A stretch of DNA of 64,000 nt, from assembly GCF_000006445.2 (NCBI RefSeq), contig NC_006043.2:62001-126000 (forward strand), in the 5' to 3' direction. This document shows positions 10,383 through 21,220 of this stretch, piece after piece. The notes beneath the pieces are model-generated. The model worked only from the letters and a program-made list of their open reading frames with translations. It searched no databases and was not told the DNA's origin. How positions within the stretch are numbered: position 1 is the first letter of the stretch; each line of letters opens with the position of its first letter. The translations under genes and the position numbers were made by a program. The stretch is from Debaryomyces hansenii CBS767. Taxonomy: Eukaryota; Ascomycota; Pichiomycetes; Serinales; Debaryomycetaceae.

Positions 10383-11068
10383 GCTTCGCACAGATTTTGC
10401 ATTCATCTACGATTAGAGATACAGCTACGCATACTAATCCGACAGTAATCGTATTGATAGTTTTATTTAATTTGTATAATATTCAATAAAGCAGTCTAAT
10501 GTTATGAATAAGCTATTCATTTATTCAAATTTACTTGTTAGAGCATAACTTTGTTACGGGGTCACCGGGAGTTGAAACTTTTTTTATTCCAGCTTTTTGA
10601 TATAGCTACGTTGCAAACTCCTTCAATGAACAACAGACAATGTGCTGGTTTCCCTATTTTAGCGTACTACATACGATACTTACTTATTCTCTCCCACTTT
10701 TGAGACAATGCTTCTTGCACGTTCGGACTTTCCTTCGATTGTTCCTTTAGCTCACCCTCTATTTTCACCCCTCATCATATCTTGAGTATCCGACTGACGA
10801 CTCGATTGAAAGATTATCTGAAAATTACTGTGTGCTTGAATTTAATCCCCGCGAGTATTCGGAGATTAATTAAACTTTAGTTAAATTATGTTCGACCCCA
10901 CAAATTGCTACGATATTTAAACACCTGGATCGCGAGATACAGATCATTATTCATTCCAATATACAAGTAATACTATCTAAAGGTTCTTGACATTTACGCT
11001 ACAGCTATTATCTATTTATATTTGATTTTATTAGTTTTACTGCATTATAAAAAGAGACTCTAAAGAAA
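10383..11068. other. Intergenic region upstream of flavin monooxygenase
   Basis: 686 bases with no credible gene. It holds the FEX1 3' end and the monooxygenase promoter; TATA-like stretches lie near 11012-11020 and 11046. Confidence 0.4.
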
Positions 11069-13036
11069 ATGGCAACTGCTGCAACAATTGATATGGCCGA
11101 TGAGGTTAATCCTCCATTGACTTACGAGCCCGTTGATCTGGATATCCCGGCTTCCAAAATTTATGGCACTTTAAAACCGAATCATAATGGGCTTGAAAAT
11201 AAAAATTTGTATGAGTTGGCCTCAAAATGGATTGATGCATTCAATGCAATTGTGAAAGAGATCCAGAATGACCCTTCTGAAAAAAACCTAGATAAATTGA
11301 ACTCTGTTATTGCTTCGCATGCCTCGTGGAAGGATCATCTAGCTTTATCATGGGACTATCGTCAGTTCCATGATCTAGATAATATCAAAGATGTGGCCAA
11401 GAATTCTTTTCCTTCTTTTAAATTAAAGAATTTTGAAATTGATACTACTGCTGATCATAGGTTCGACAAGGCAGTTGGGCTTCAGACCATAGATAAAGCC
11501 GACGAGACCAATTCTATTCCCATTCAGTGGGTCCAGATTATTGTGAAGTTTGAGAACGAATTTGGTTACGGAAACGGACTTATTAGGTTGATCTCAGTTG
11601 ATGAGAAGGATGCACCCGGTGGTTTAAAGGCATTTACTATATACACTGCTTTGGAAAATATCAAAGGTAATGAAGAAACCTTGGGAAGAAGTAGACCTCA
11701 GGGTGTAAACCATGGTCAAAACCAAGGAAGAATTTCATGGTTAGAAAAACGTGAGAAGGATTTTGAATGGGGTAGTGAAAAGACCCCTACAGTTTTGATT
11801 GTAGGAGGGGGTCAAGGTGGTTTGAATGTAGCTGCTAGGTTGAAAACAATGGGTATAGATTGCTTAATTATTGAGAAAAATAGTAAAATTGGAGATAATT
11901 GGAGAAATCGTTACAAGTTTTTAGTATTACACGATCCTGTTTGGTATGATCATTTAGCCTATATCAAATTTCCTGATGTTTGGCCAGTATTCACGCCTAA
12001 AGATAAATTGGGTGATTGGTTTGAAGCTTATTCAAAATCTATGGAATTAAGTTATTGGGTTAATAAAACAGTATCTGGAGCTGATTTTGACCCAGTTACT
12101 GGTGTCTGGTCTGTCAATATCATAGACAATGATACAGGCAAATTGACGAATATTAAAACCAAGCACATAGTAATGGCAACAGGTCATTCGGGAGAGCCTA
12201 ATATTCCCACATTTAAAGATCAGGACAAATTCAAAGGAACAATTGTTCATTCATCGCAACATTCTACTGGTAAATCCTTTCAAGGTGAAAACGCTGTAGT
12301 AGTGGGCTGCTGTAATTCTGGCCATGACATTGCTCAAGATTTCTACGAACAAGGGGCAAAGCCTATCTTAGTCCAAAGATCAACAACGTGTGTTATCAAT
12401 TCAGAAATTGGCTTGAAAGTGACTACTAAAGGCTTGTACGAGGAAGGTGGACCAAAAACTGAAACGGCCGATTTAATCTTGCAGTCCATGCCCGTGAAAT
12501 TATTAAACTTAGTTATGCAGCAACAGTATAGGCAAACTATGATTCTTGAAAAGGACTTACATGAGTCACTTAAAAAATCTGGTTTCAAAACTGATAGTGG
12601 GTATGGAGGAACTGGTTTATTTGGAAAATACTACAGAAGGGGTGGAGGTTACTACATTGATGTGGGATGTTCTAAATTAATTGCCGATGACAAAATTAAA
12701 GTACAACAAGGTAAAAATATCGAACGTTTCACTGAAAATGGTCTTGTTTTTTCTGACGGCACGAAGATTGATAACTTGGCTATTGTTGTATTAGCAACCG
12801 GATACTCTAATATGAGAGATACTGCTAGACGGATTTTTGGTGATAAGGTGGCTGATAAGCTTAACCCTGTTTGGGGTCTCGATGATGAAGGTGAAATAAA
12901 TACAATGTGGAGAGACTCGGGCCATCCAAAGTTTTGGTATATGGGTGGTAATCTAGCTGTGTCTAGATATTTTTCAAAGAGACTAGCATTGAAAATTATT
13001 GCACAAGAAAGAGGATTTGACAAATCTAATTCTTGA
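11069..13036 (+). CDS. FAD-dependent monooxygenase with NTF2-like N-domain
   Basis: A 655-residue flavoprotein monooxygenase of the FMO / Baeyer-Villiger-like superfamily. Residues about 45-200 look like an NTF2/SnoaL-like domain. The FAD Rossmann motif is VLIVGGGQGG (243-251) followed by an acidic strand end (IIEK, 267-270). The FMO fingerprint region reads FKGTIVHSSQHSTG (388-401), and a second Rossmann motif, VVGCCNSGHDIA (411-422), should bind NADPH. LATGYSNMRDT near the C-terminus is the FMO ATG-containing motif. No membrane anchor or targeting signal is seen. This two-domain layout is widespread in fungi, but the substrate is unknown. Start ATG at 11069; stop at 13034-13036, convergent with MPP10. 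Confidence 0.85.
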   Translation: MATAATIDMADEVNPPLTYEPVDLDIPASKIYGTLKPNHNGLENKNLYELASKWIDAFNAIVKEIQNDPSEKNLDKLNSVIASHASWKDHLALSWDYRQFHDLDNIKDVAKNSFPSFKLKNFEIDTTADHRFDKAVGLQTIDKADETNSIPIQWVQIIVKFENEFGYGNGLIRLISVDEKDAPGGLKAFTIYTALENIKGNEETLGRSRPQGVNHGQNQGRISWLEKREKDFEWGSEKTPTVLIVGGGQGGLNVAARLKTMGIDCLIIEKNSKIGDNWRNRYKFLVLHDPVWYDHLAYIKFPDVWPVFTPKDKLGDWFEAYSKSMELSYWVNKTVSGADFDPVTGVWSVNIIDNDTGKLTNIKTKHIVMATGHSGEPNIPTFKDQDKFKGTIVHSSQHSTGKSFQGENAVVVGCCNSGHDIAQDFYEQGAKPILVQRSTTCVINSEIGLKVTTKGLYEEGGPKTETADLILQSMPVKLLNLVMQQQYRQTMILEKDLHESLKKSGFKTDSGYGGTGLFGKYYRRGGGYYIDVGCSKLIADDKIKVQQGKNIERFTENGLVFSDGTKIDNLAIVVLATGYSNMRDTARRIFGDKVADKLNPVWGLDDEGEINTMWRDSGHPKFWYMGGNLAVSRYFSKRLALKIIAQERGFDKSNS

Positions 13037-13343
13037 AATAACCTCGACTTTTGAAAGTAAATCTTTATTAAATTCAAACTTAGATAAAATTGTGTAATTC
13101 AATACATTCTTAGGGTAAATCCTGTAAATCATAGAAACAAGTCCATTTGAATTCAATCTTGTGCAGTAATTGATAAAATTACCTTCAACCATTTAAATAG
13201 TAATATGTACAAGGAATAATTCTTTTTAAATTTCAATAATTCGCAAAATTCTCAAAATGGTTGCGAAATTCCAGTATAATTCTACAACTAAATAAAAATG
13301 CCTATTATATGTATATTGTTTAATTCATTAAAATTATGTAGAT
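13037..13343. other. Convergent 3' intergenic region
   Basis: 307 AT-rich bases between the monooxygenase and MPP10 stop codons; only terminator/polyadenylation sequence is expected. Confidence 0.5.
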
Positions 13344-15230
13344 CTACAATTTAAAGCCACTTGAACCTTTAGGTTTCTGAGATTTTCTAATATTACCCTT
13401 CGCATCCCTAAGTTCACCTTTCTTATCAATAATTGTGACATTCTTAGCATTGGATAAAGTATTGACAACATCACTAACCTTCTGTCTCTTGTTACTATTA
13501 GAAGGTGTGGTGTCTTGTTTCTGTTTCTGTTCTTGATACTCCTTTCTTTCGTTAAAGTGTTTCGACTTCTTTCTTTTATTTGCTCTTCTGAGTCTTTGTT
13601 TATCTTCTCTTGATAATTCGTCTTTAGAATAGGATAAACCAGATTTAAGCAAAACTTCTGACCTACCTTTGGAACCATTTGCTGCGGGCTTATCATCACC
13701 AATTTTATATATCTCTTGAGGAGCTAACGTTGTCTCGTTAGAAACATGCAATGGTTGTGCATCTTCCATACTAATTGATGCAGCATCAGATACCTTGATG
13801 TCAATAGTTTTCATTTGATGAGGCTTTGGAATAAAGTGTGCTGAACATAATGAGTCTAGTTTGTGAGTAACTTTTGTAAATAATTCACTTATTTCATCAT
13901 GTTGCTTTTGTAATTCTTCGGATACTTCTTTATTTTCATCGACATTATTGTATTGATCTTCATATATTTCAGCCAAAGATTTGCTTGATTTTTGTTCCGA
14001 TAACTCAAACTTTTGCCTATTATGAAATTTAGAAATGTCTGTTATAATTCTTTTCGGTAAGTCATCAAATTCGCCTTCTTTGATTCTACGCTTAATCAAA
14101 TCTTCTATTGATTCAGTGACTTCTTGAGTGATAACTGGTACTGGCTTTGAGGTTCTATCGAAATCTAAACTTGCAGACTCTGGGTCATCTAATAGAGAAT
14201 CTTGAGGACGATCTTTAGATGCTATTTCTCCCTTCATAGTCCATTTTTTATCTGCTACCAATTCAGATTCTAGAGCCGCAATTTCTGCTTGAATTTGTTG
14301 TTGTTGCTTTTGATATGAAGATAAATTTTCTGTATCCTTGGATTTTTGCTTCTCGTCTGCAAATAAATCTAACATAGCCGATCCAACAGCATTATCATAC
14401 TCATTTTCATTTAATTCTTCATCCTCTTCGATATTTCCTTCGTCTTCATTCTCTTCATCACCATTCTCTTCATCTTCATTCTCTCCTTGACGACCCCCCA
14501 AAGAGTTTGATGTTTTTACTTTGCCTGGCTTGTCGTAAAAATCATCAAAGTATTCCATTTGTTCCTCATCATCATCTTCTTCATCTAAATCACCAAAAAA
14601 GTCTATTTCTTCTTCGTCACCTGCATTATTAGTATTCTCCAATGCTAATATTTGTTTATTAAAATCATCAATATCAAAGAATTCATCATTCAACCCAAAT
14701 GAATCTTTTTTAGGAGGACGAACATCTTCATCTTCCGATGGTACTTGTGTTTCTGCCTCTGAGGCATCATTACCATTAAGGCTTTCAGATTCTTCATCAT
14801 CTTCATTTAAGGTTTCAATATCATCTTCATTTTGTCCTTCTACATCATCAAAACTATCACTATCATTTTCATTTTCTTCTTCTTGATCATCCGATTCATT
14901 TTGCTGTTGCATGTTCTCTTCATCACTTTCAGAAGCTTCCTCTTCACTATCATGGTTCAAGCTATGCTCTAATTTTAATTTTGGTATTTTGTCAAACAAC
15001 AAAGCTTCACATGCCCCTTCTAATACAATCTTTGTTTGTCCATACACCTGTGTAGAATCTAATCCGTCTACATAAATTTTATCTAGCACTGAATATTCCT
15101 TCGTTATTGGATCCAAAAACGTTTTGATTAACTCATTAAAATATCCAGAGTTTTCTTGACTCTCTGCTTTGAACAACCCAAATACATTTTGAGGATTATC
15201 CTTTAATACACTTAATATATCCTGGGGCAT
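13344..15230 (-). CDS. MPP10: U3 snoRNP protein Mpp10
   Basis: A nucleolar component of the U3 snoRNP / small-subunit processome, needed for 18S rRNA processing. The protein has an N-terminal folded part (LSVLKDNPQNVFGLFKA), a long acidic middle (about residues 90-300, rich in Asp/Glu/Ser), then the conserved block KKWTMKGEIASKDRPQDSLL, LDFDRTSKPVPVITQEVTES and IEDLIKRRIKEGEFDDLPKR. The C-terminus is Lys/Arg-rich. I chose the ATG at 15230 (628 aa, beginning MPQDILSVLK), which matches the usual family N-terminus. An in-frame ATG at 15266 would add 12 residues (640 aa). It shares a 159-bp promoter with MRM2. Confidence 0.9.
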   Translation of the reverse strand: MPQDILSVLKDNPQNVFGLFKAESQENSGYFNELIKTFLDPITKEYSVLDKIYVDGLDSTQVYGQTKIVLEGACEALLFDKIPKLKLEHSLNHDSEEEASESDEENMQQQNESDDQEEENENDSDSFDDVEGQNEDDIETLNEDDEESESLNGNDASEAETQVPSEDEDVRPPKKDSFGLNDEFFDIDDFNKQILALENTNNAGDEEEIDFFGDLDEEDDDEEQMEYFDDFYDKPGKVKTSNSLGGRQGENEDEENGDEENEDEGNIEEDEELNENEYDNAVGSAMLDLFADEKQKSKDTENLSSYQKQQQQIQAEIAALESELVADKKWTMKGEIASKDRPQDSLLDDPESASLDFDRTSKPVPVITQEVTESIEDLIKRRIKEGEFDDLPKRIITDISKFHNRQKFELSEQKSSKSLAEIYEDQYNNVDENKEVSEELQKQHDEISELFTKVTHKLDSLCSAHFIPKPHQMKTIDIKVSDAASISMEDAQPLHVSNETTLAPQEIYKIGDDKPAANGSKGRSEVLLKSGLSYSKDELSREDKQRLRRANKRKKSKHFNERKEYQEQKQKQDTTPSNSNKRQKVSDVVNTLSNAKNVTIIDKKGELRDAKGNIRKSQKPKGSSGFKL

Positions 15231-15279
15231 TTTAATCTGGAGGTAATAAACCTTTGGTATGATCATGATATAAAGCTAA

Positions 15280-15289
15280 TGAAAAATTT
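15280..15289. promoter_or_regulatory. RRPE-like element (TGAAAAATTT)
   Basis: TGAAAAATTT matches the ribosomal-RNA-processing element found upstream of yeast ribosome-biogenesis genes. It lies about 50 bp upstream of MPP10 and about 100 bp upstream of MRM2, both rRNA-biogenesis genes. Only the sequence match is seen; no PAC element is obvious. Confidence 0.45.
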
Positions 15290-15389
15290 ATGAGAAGAGA
15301 TGATGTTTTAATATGCAGGATATAAATTTATAGAATGGATTTCGAGTAGTAAGAATATTTTACGATTCTATATACAAGGGACGAGATTA

Positions 15390-16148
15390 ATGATAAGAGG
15401 AATTGTACCAACGACATTGGGTAATGCTTCTTTCATTAGAAAATTAGGACTGAGATGGAAATCCAAGTCAGTTTCATCGTCTAGATGGTTAAATCGCCAA
15501 AAAAAAGATTCGCATACGAAGGAATCCAAATTGCAGAACTTTAGGTCAAGGGCAGCATTCAAATTGATCGAGATTGATGATAAATACAGATTATTCAATA
15601 GAAAGTCCAAAAATATAGTGGATTTAGGCTTTGCGCCTGGCGCATGGACTCAAGTTGCGATTGAACGTACCAAATCTTTGAACATTAATGCTAATATAAT
15701 AGGCGTTGACTTAATCAATTGTAGCCCTCCCGAAGGAGCAAGCTTCATACAAGGAAATATATTGTCGAAACAGACACATAACAATATTAAAGAATTCTTT
15801 AATAATAATAAAAACCACAGTGAATGTGAAGAAAAACCTGTTGACTTAATAATAAGCGACATGATGGCTAACACGTCTGGCATCAAGGATAACGACCATT
15901 ATGCTAGTATGGAGTTATGTGATGGGGCATTGATACTAGCGAGTGCGTTATTGAATAAGAATGGCAGCATGGTAATGAAATTTTATACCGGAAAGGAAGA
16001 TAGTTTACTAAAAGAGAAGTTACAAAAAATGTTTCATAAAGTATTCAAAATGAAGCCTTCAGCGTGCAGGGATGAACTGAGAGAAATGTATTACATTGGA
16101 GTAAGGAAAAAGAATAATACTATAGATACTTCTGATCTATTTAGTTAA
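15390..16148 (+). CDS. MRM2: Mitochondrial 21S rRNA 2'-O-methyltransferase
   Basis: A 252-residue FtsJ/RrmJ-family methyltransferase. The basic N-terminus rich in Arg, Ser and Lys fits a mitochondrial presequence. SAM-binding motif VDLGFAPGAWTQ is at 77-88. The FtsJ catalytic tetrad is complete: Lys58 (RAAFKLIEID), Asp157 (IISDMMAN), Lys197 (VMKFYTG) and Glu232 (LREMYYIG). It should methylate a ribose in the peptidyl-transferase region of mitochondrial large rRNA, like yeast Mrm2. The start ATG at 15390 is divergent to MPP10; the stop is only about 18 bp from the Pol III terminator of the opposing tRNA-Arg. Confidence 0.93.
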   Translation: MIRGIVPTTLGNASFIRKLGLRWKSKSVSSSRWLNRQKKDSHTKESKLQNFRSRAAFKLIEIDDKYRLFNRKSKNIVDLGFAPGAWTQVAIERTKSLNINANIIGVDLINCSPPEGASFIQGNILSKQTHNNIKEFFNNNKNHSECEEKPVDLIISDMMANTSGIKDNDHYASMELCDGALILASALLNKNGSMVMKFYTGKEDSLLKEKLQKMFHKVFKMKPSACRDELREMYYIGVRKKNNTIDTSDLFS

Positions 16149-16165
16149 TGCATAATATTCGCAAT

Positions 16166-16174
16166 AAAAAAAAA
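16166..16174 (-). terminator. Pol III terminator of tRNA-Arg
   Basis: A run of nine A on the plus strand (nine T on the transcribed strand) directly after the tRNA 3' end. Confidence 0.85.
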
Positions 16175-16175
16175 G

Positions 16176-16272
16176 CTTCCCCACCAGGAGTCGAACCTGG
16201 AATCTTCTGGTTCCAACCGAGAAGTGGATACGAAATCGTAGCCAGACGCCTTGACCATTGGGCCATGAGGAA
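16176..16272 (-). tRNA. tRNA-Arg(ACG) with intron
   Basis: The minus strand folds into a complete cloverleaf. Acceptor TTCCTCA pairs with TGGGGAA, the T arm is CCAGG-TTCGACT-CCTGG, the anticodon stem is TCTGG/CCAGA, and the discriminator is G. The anticodon loop is CTACGA, then an insertion, then A, giving anticodon ACG at 16237-16239. The mature sequence is very similar to S. cerevisiae tRNA-Arg(ACG). A 24-nt intron interrupts it after position 37. Confidence 0.92.
16212..16235 (-). other. tRNA-Arg intron (24 nt)
   Basis: It lies exactly between tRNA positions 37 and 38, the canonical site for the tRNA splicing endonuclease. Near its 5' end it contains TCGT, complementary to ACGA of the anticodon loop, as expected for the anticodon-intron helix. 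Confidence 0.85.
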
Positions 16273-17895
16273 CGAAGCTTTCCCAATTTATAAACATTTT
16301 TCGGAAATATGGTTTATAGTTGTGTTTTGAAGCATTACAACTCAGATGCACATATTCCTCGAAGCCACTTTTATTCCCTTTTTTCCTCGAGTACATCGAA
16401 TCGGACGTCATATTCACCCATTTTAGAAATGGTATTGCTCGATTTGATTTTTTGAACTGTAAAGCCCCAATAGAAGCAGGCGAAACCTTGCAGGATTATA
16501 GCCATGATTAATTTCAGGTACAGAACAAATCGGTACCGTGTCGCATAGGCGAAGTCTGTATTTAGGGGACGTAGATATGTAAATAGAAAAGGGGAAAGTT
16601 TGTAACCCACGTCAATGTAAAGCAACTATTATATACGACTGTATATTGGATGTATTGCTTAAGACATACTGTGGGGCGGATATAGACAGTATATTCATAT
16701 ACATTTCCTCAAGAAGGCTATGATATAGCTAATTAGATTCCTATGATCCGGAGATGAGGGACTTCTTCTCAGATCATATATTTGTCTTGTTTTGTTTTCG
16801 TTAGATTTAAGAGAAGTGCTAATGTGCCGATTTGCAGGTCGTTTCTAGAAGGACTCCACAAAGTAAAACTGATCAAGATTCCGTAGTTCATTTTATAGAG
16901 TGCTTTCAATAGTTACGGAAGACACAAACCAAACTAGTAGCTTTTCTAGATCCAGAATTTAATTCTCTGCCTGATCCAACGCAGTCGAAACACTCTAGCA
17001 ATCTAACTACAGAGAATTTAGTTCCGTATATATTCTTGCAACATAAATTCTAAAAGATGTAGGGGAAACACTAATAGGCTATACAATAGCACTATTTTTG
17101 TTTTTTGTTTTTGTTATGGTAAATATTTAGATTGTAATGTAAACTAGTCATTATCAAACCAGAAATCATTAACAGAAAAAAGAACGTAGTATAGCCTAGC
17201 ATTGTGCGAAATCAACTTCGCCTACATTCTTAGTTGAAGAGGCTGTTCATAAGTAAGTGGTACAAATCTTATGGTGAAGTGCGACGTTTCTATAACTCTA
17301 TAGTCTAGATATTGAGACAACTAATTTACCTTTTTGATGTCAATAAGTTTAAACAATAGCTTAGGCATATGTTCCTACATATATCTCGAAATATAACCCA
17401 AATGCCAAACATATGGACCCTGCTAATCGATGAGAGAAATAAGTGCAAGACTTCCATACTAATTAGACAGGATATACAAATTGAATCATCATACGATGTA
17501 CGATCAACAGTATTTCCATAGGCCGGTATTCATGAAAGCATTAGAAATAGTTAGCCCACGATAGTTCAAATTAAGTCAATTTCAATGGCTATTTAACCCT
17601 TTCTATTCTCCGTATCGTGAATTAGAGCTTATTTTGCCTATTATGAGCATTTAGAATTTTGAGCGAGGTTGCGAAAAAACCCAGTGTTAATGATCCAAAC
17701 CTTCTTAATATGGAATTAAAAACACTATTCGTCGAATACTATGTGAATAATACTAGGATTGGTTCGATGGCAGTAGTTTGTATATACAGAATAAATAAAG
17801 CTAAGAAAAGTATAAATTATGGTAATATCCTATTAGTTATTAAGAGTGTATTATCTTTTTATAATTAGCTCACGATAATTATACTTTTGAATATC
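16273..17895. other. Long intergenic region upstream of PIR gene
   Basis: 1.6 kb without a recognisable gene. Small ORFs at 16371-16625 (minus) and 17659-17868 (plus, TTG start) show no known motif. A TATA-like TATAAATT lies at 17811-17818, about 80 bp before the PIR-gene ATG. Long upstream regions are common for regulated cell-wall genes. Confidence 0.45.
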
Positions 17896-19491
17896 ATGCA
17901 GTTAACTTTTTCATTATCAGTTTTAACTACATTAGCTGTCTTGACGCATGCAGCATATGTTCCATCTCAACCATGGTCAACATTGACTCCTAGTGGTACT
18001 ATTGATAGTGCTAGTGCATCTAGTAACTATGATGGATCATTCGCATTATCCATTAAGACCCTCGGAAAAGGCTCAACAGGAACTAGTGCTGCACCGGCAG
18101 CTCCAACTGGTGGTTCCGCAGATGAAACAGAAGCTTCAGCTGTTGCTGGAGCGGTTGCTAGTGATGCAGCAGTGTCTGTACCAACTGCACCAGCAGATAT
18201 AGGAGCTTCTGCTGCTCCAGTTGAAAGCGGTGCAACTGCTTCAGTACCAACACCAGCAAGCGATGTTGGTGCTTCAGCTCCAACAGGCGAAGCAGCAGCA
18301 TTGAGAAAGAGATCTGATATTGTAAACCAGCTTGGTGATGGTCAGATTCAACAAGGTGGTGGCTCGGGCTCTGACTCAGGCTCGGGTTCAGACTCAGGAT
18401 CAGGTAGTGGAAGCTCTGGTGACTCAGGTTCTGGATCAGGTTCCGGATCAGGTTCAAGCAGTGAAGGTTCTGGTACCCCAGGTGGTGCTTCAGGCTCAGG
18501 ATCCACTCCAGGATCAGGCAGTGAAGGCTCTGGTGCTCCAGGTGGTGCTTCAGGATCTGGATCAGGTAGTGAAGATTCTGGTGCTCCAGGTGGTGCTTCA
18601 GGATCTGACTCCACCCCAGGATCAGGTTCAGGTTCTGGTGCTCCAGGTGGTGCTTCAGGATCTGGATCAGGTAGTGAAGGTTCTGGTGCTCCAGGTGGTG
18701 CTTCAGGATCTGGATCAGGTAGTGAAGATTCTGGTGCTCCAGGTGGTGCTTCAGGATCTGACTCCACCCCAGGATCAGGTTCAGGTTCAGCCAGTGAAGG
18801 TTCAGGTTCCCCAGGGGGGGCTTCAGACTCAGGATCCACTCCAGGATCAGGTTCTAGTAGTGAAGGTTCTGGTGCCCCGGGCGGTGCTGGCGGAAATGAT
18901 TCCCCAAGTAAGACTGCTGATGTTATGAACCAAATTGGTGATGGTCAAGTTCAACAACAACAACAAACTGGATCTCCTAACGGTCAAGCTGCTGCTCAGA
19001 GTCAAGAGGCGGGTGTTACTGCTGTTGCCGATAAGACCGCTGCCAATGTGGCTAGTCAGGTCAATGACGGTCAAGTTCAACAAACTGGTGCTGCTGACAG
19101 CAAAGCTGTTGGTACTGAAAATGGCGAGACTTGTCTCAAGTCCGACTCTTTGTCTGTTACCTTGAAAGATGGTGTATTGAGAGATAGCAAGGACAGAATT
19201 GGTGCAATTGTAGCTGGTCATCAATTCCAATTCGATGGTCCACCTCCACAAGCTGGAACTATATACGCCGCTGGTTGGTCGGTTGTTCCAAGTGACTACT
19301 CTGGTTCATCATCCGAATCTAGTGATTCGTCCAACAGTAAGAGATCTGATTCCCCTGGAAAATTAGCTTTAGGTAGCCAAACTACTTTCTACAAGTGTAA
19401 CTCTGGTGACTTCTACAACTTATACGATCAAAGCATTGGTTCCCAATGTGAAGAAGTTGAAGTTACGATTTTAAAAGCTGTTGAATGTTAA
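17896..19491 (+). CDS. PIR-family cell-wall protein with Ser-Gly repeat insert
   Basis: A 531-residue secreted wall protein of the PIR (protein with internal repeats) family. Signal peptide at 1-20, then [14 protein letters not shown], the typical PIR N-terminus. A Kex2 site KR is at 138-139. The PIR glucan-linking motif (Q-[IVL]-x-DGQ-[IVL]-Q) occurs three times: NQLGDGQIQ (144-152), NQIGDGQVQ and SQVNDGQVQ. The C-terminal domain has four Cys with [21 protein letters not shown] and [13 protein letters not shown]. Unlike standard PIR proteins, a domain of about 180 residues made of Gly-Ser runs and [12 protein letters not shown] repeats separates repeats 1 and 2. PIR proteins are alkali-labile, linked to beta-1,3-glucan through the repeat Gln. 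I take the ATG at 17896 as start. Confidence 0.92.
   Translation: MQLTFSLSVLTTLAVLTHAAYVPSQPWSTLTPSGTIDSASASSNYDGSFALSIKTLGKGSTGTSAAPAAPTGGSADETEASAVAGAVASDAAVSVPTAPADIGASAAPVESGATASVPTPASDVGASAPTGEAAALRKRSDIVNQLGDGQIQQGGGSGSDSGSGSDSGSGSGSSGDSGSGSGSGSGSSSEGSGTPGGASGSGSTPGSGSEGSGAPGGASGSGSGSEDSGAPGGASGSDSTPGSGSGSGAPGGASGSGSGSEGSGAPGGASGSGSGSEDSGAPGGASGSDSTPGSGSGSASEGSGSPGGASDSGSTPGSGSSSEGSGAPGGAGGNDSPSKTADVMNQIGDGQVQQQQQTGSPNGQAAAQSQEAGVTAVADKTAANVASQVNDGQVQQTGAADSKAVGTENGETCLKSDSLSVTLKDGVLRDSKDRIGAIVAGHQFQFDGPPPQAGTIYAAGWSVVPSDYSGSSSESSDSSNSKRSDSPGKLALGSQTTFYKCNSGDFYNLYDQSIGSQCEEVEVTILKAVEC
18360..18890 (+). repeat. Ser-Gly / PGGASG tandem repeats
   Basis: In-frame repeats inside the PIR gene. 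Units of about 60-120 bp contain ggtgctccaggtggtgcttc followed by aggatctg..., repeated at least six times with near identity. Such repeats are expected to vary in copy number between strains. Confidence 0.85.
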
Positions 19492-19771
19492 GAATTGCTG
19501 CATATCCAAAAATACTAATGCAGTATATATTTCATCAGGTTGATTTCTTCCGGCTATTTCGATTTTTCTAGGTCATTTTGCATCTTATTTATACCAATGT
19601 TTTATTACTATAACAATAAACAATTAGAATTTTATATTCCTATTTTTGTAATAATATTCTAATTTATGATGACACAGTTCTATCTTAAGTGTATACGACT
19701 ATTAATGAAATATGTGGATACTACTTTCAATTCGACTAAAATATGGTATTAGGCTATTTCAGGTATATATT

Positions 19772-21220
19772 TTACACTTCATCAAGACCAAAGACATATT
19801 TCAAGTCGCTAATATCAGATTCCATACTCTTCTGAGTGTTCCATTCATTCTTGGTGACGGAAAATGCAAAATCAATAATATACACTTTTCCGTCCCTTGC
19901 ACAAAGTATATTTTCTGTCTTTATATCCCCGTGTATAATTCCATGCCTGTGAATCACTTCCAACTGTCCCTTGGCCTTTCTGTACAACTCAATGTCTTTG
20001 TTATCTAACGGTATGGTTTCTATATAATGAGACAAGTTGAAATACCCTTTGGTTAGATAGTATCTATCAAGGCGGAATTTCATGTATCCTCTCTTGTGGG
20101 GTACATCCATCTTTCGTTGTTATAAGCCCTAAGACATAATTTTAATAAGCTCTAATAGCCGTATTGGTTATTGGCCTTTCGGGGATCGTAGAACTTTGCA
20201 ACGAGCTTTTCTGTGTCTTCAACATGACGGAGCAAATACTTCTTCATGTAATGGGCATCAATTGCAACAAGCTGCGAATTATAAATATTACCACATTGGA
20301 TGTGAATTCGAGAAGATCTTCTTCTTCCAACTCTTCATCTGCTTCATCACTAAACACCAATGTTGTCGATGATTGTGTACCAGATGTACCCGGTCTACTA
20401 CCGGACGAGCCATCTGATCTTTCAGTGTTGTACTCCAAGATCTCGGTTTGCTCCTCATTCTGTTCCGGAGTAGCCCATAAATATTCTCTTAATTTAAGCA
20501 TTCTTTCCTGCCTAATCTTTTCTGTTTCATAATCAACAAAAGCAGTGTAAAAAAAGTACATTAGTGCTTCTCGTAACGTAGACGAGGCTGAAAGACAGTC
20601 CAGTACTTTATATCTAAGAGGTAGAGTCTTGTGCTCGAAAAATCTGCTCTACCTTTGAGTTCATTTATGTTTCTTTCGAAACTATCTAGGTCAATCTCCA
20701 CAAAGATAGCATACGAATCTGTAACAATACCCATATTTGTTTTGAAATAAACCTTTTGAAAAAAACGATCGCTTGTTTCATGAATTTATTGATATTGGGT
20801 TGGTCAAAAATGTTGGCTCCAATCGTTGAAGTATTCCGTCCTACGTAACGTGGTATTATTGGGAACATCTTCTTTCGATAGTACAGAATACTTGCCCATT
20901 TTTTTTAATGTGTAGGTCTGACAGTACCTTCGATGGTACACCACTCAGGTATTTTACACTCTTGATAGTTGGTTTGAGTTTTATGCCTAAATGTAAGGTT
21001 TTCAGCAAAAACGAGCAGATAGGCTGAACTAAGTGATCTTTAAACTCGAGTTTGTAAACATTCTCCAACTCTTCATCTCGATTACTTAAATCATAATCAA
21101 CGAAAGCAAATCGTGAGATAACATTAATTAGCTTTCCATCCGGTGATAATCTAAGTATGTTCCGTATAGTACCAGCTATTTCATCGTCATCAATTTTCGT
21201 TATATATTTAGGTTGATGAT
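19772..21220 (-). pseudogene. Kinase-like gene, broken copy A
   Basis: A decayed gene read in pieces on the minus strand. An N-terminal region reads DDDEIAGTIRNILRL, GKLINVISRFAFVDYDL and VPSKVLSDLHIKKNGQ, then KKMFPIIPRYVGRNTSTIGA after a frameshift. A low-complexity acidic stretch lies near 20300-20500. NSQLVAIDAHYMKKYLLRHV leads to EKLVAKFYDPRKANNQYGY, then an in-frame stop. The last part is GQLEVIHRHGIIHGDIKTEN followed by GKVYIIDFAFS. HGD and IIDFA look like the catalytic loop and metal-binding motif of kinase-fold proteins (FunK1/aminoglycoside-kinase style rather than HRD/DFG). Several frameshifts and the stop make it a pseudogene. Copy B lies at 22000-22728 in opposite orientation. 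Confidence 0.75.

Noticed and set aside
16371..16625. 84-codon minus-strand ORF near tRNA-Arg
   Set aside because: Non-ATG start and no recognisable motif; hydrophobic residues reflect AT-rich sequence.
17659..17868. 69-codon ORF upstream of the PIR gene
   Set aside because: TTG start, no recognised domain; AT-rich upstream region makes a chance ORF likely.
18348..18839. 163-codon antisense ORF rich in Pro/Glu (minus strand)
   Set aside because: It is the reverse reading of Gly-Ser repeats of the PIR gene; repeats keep all frames open.
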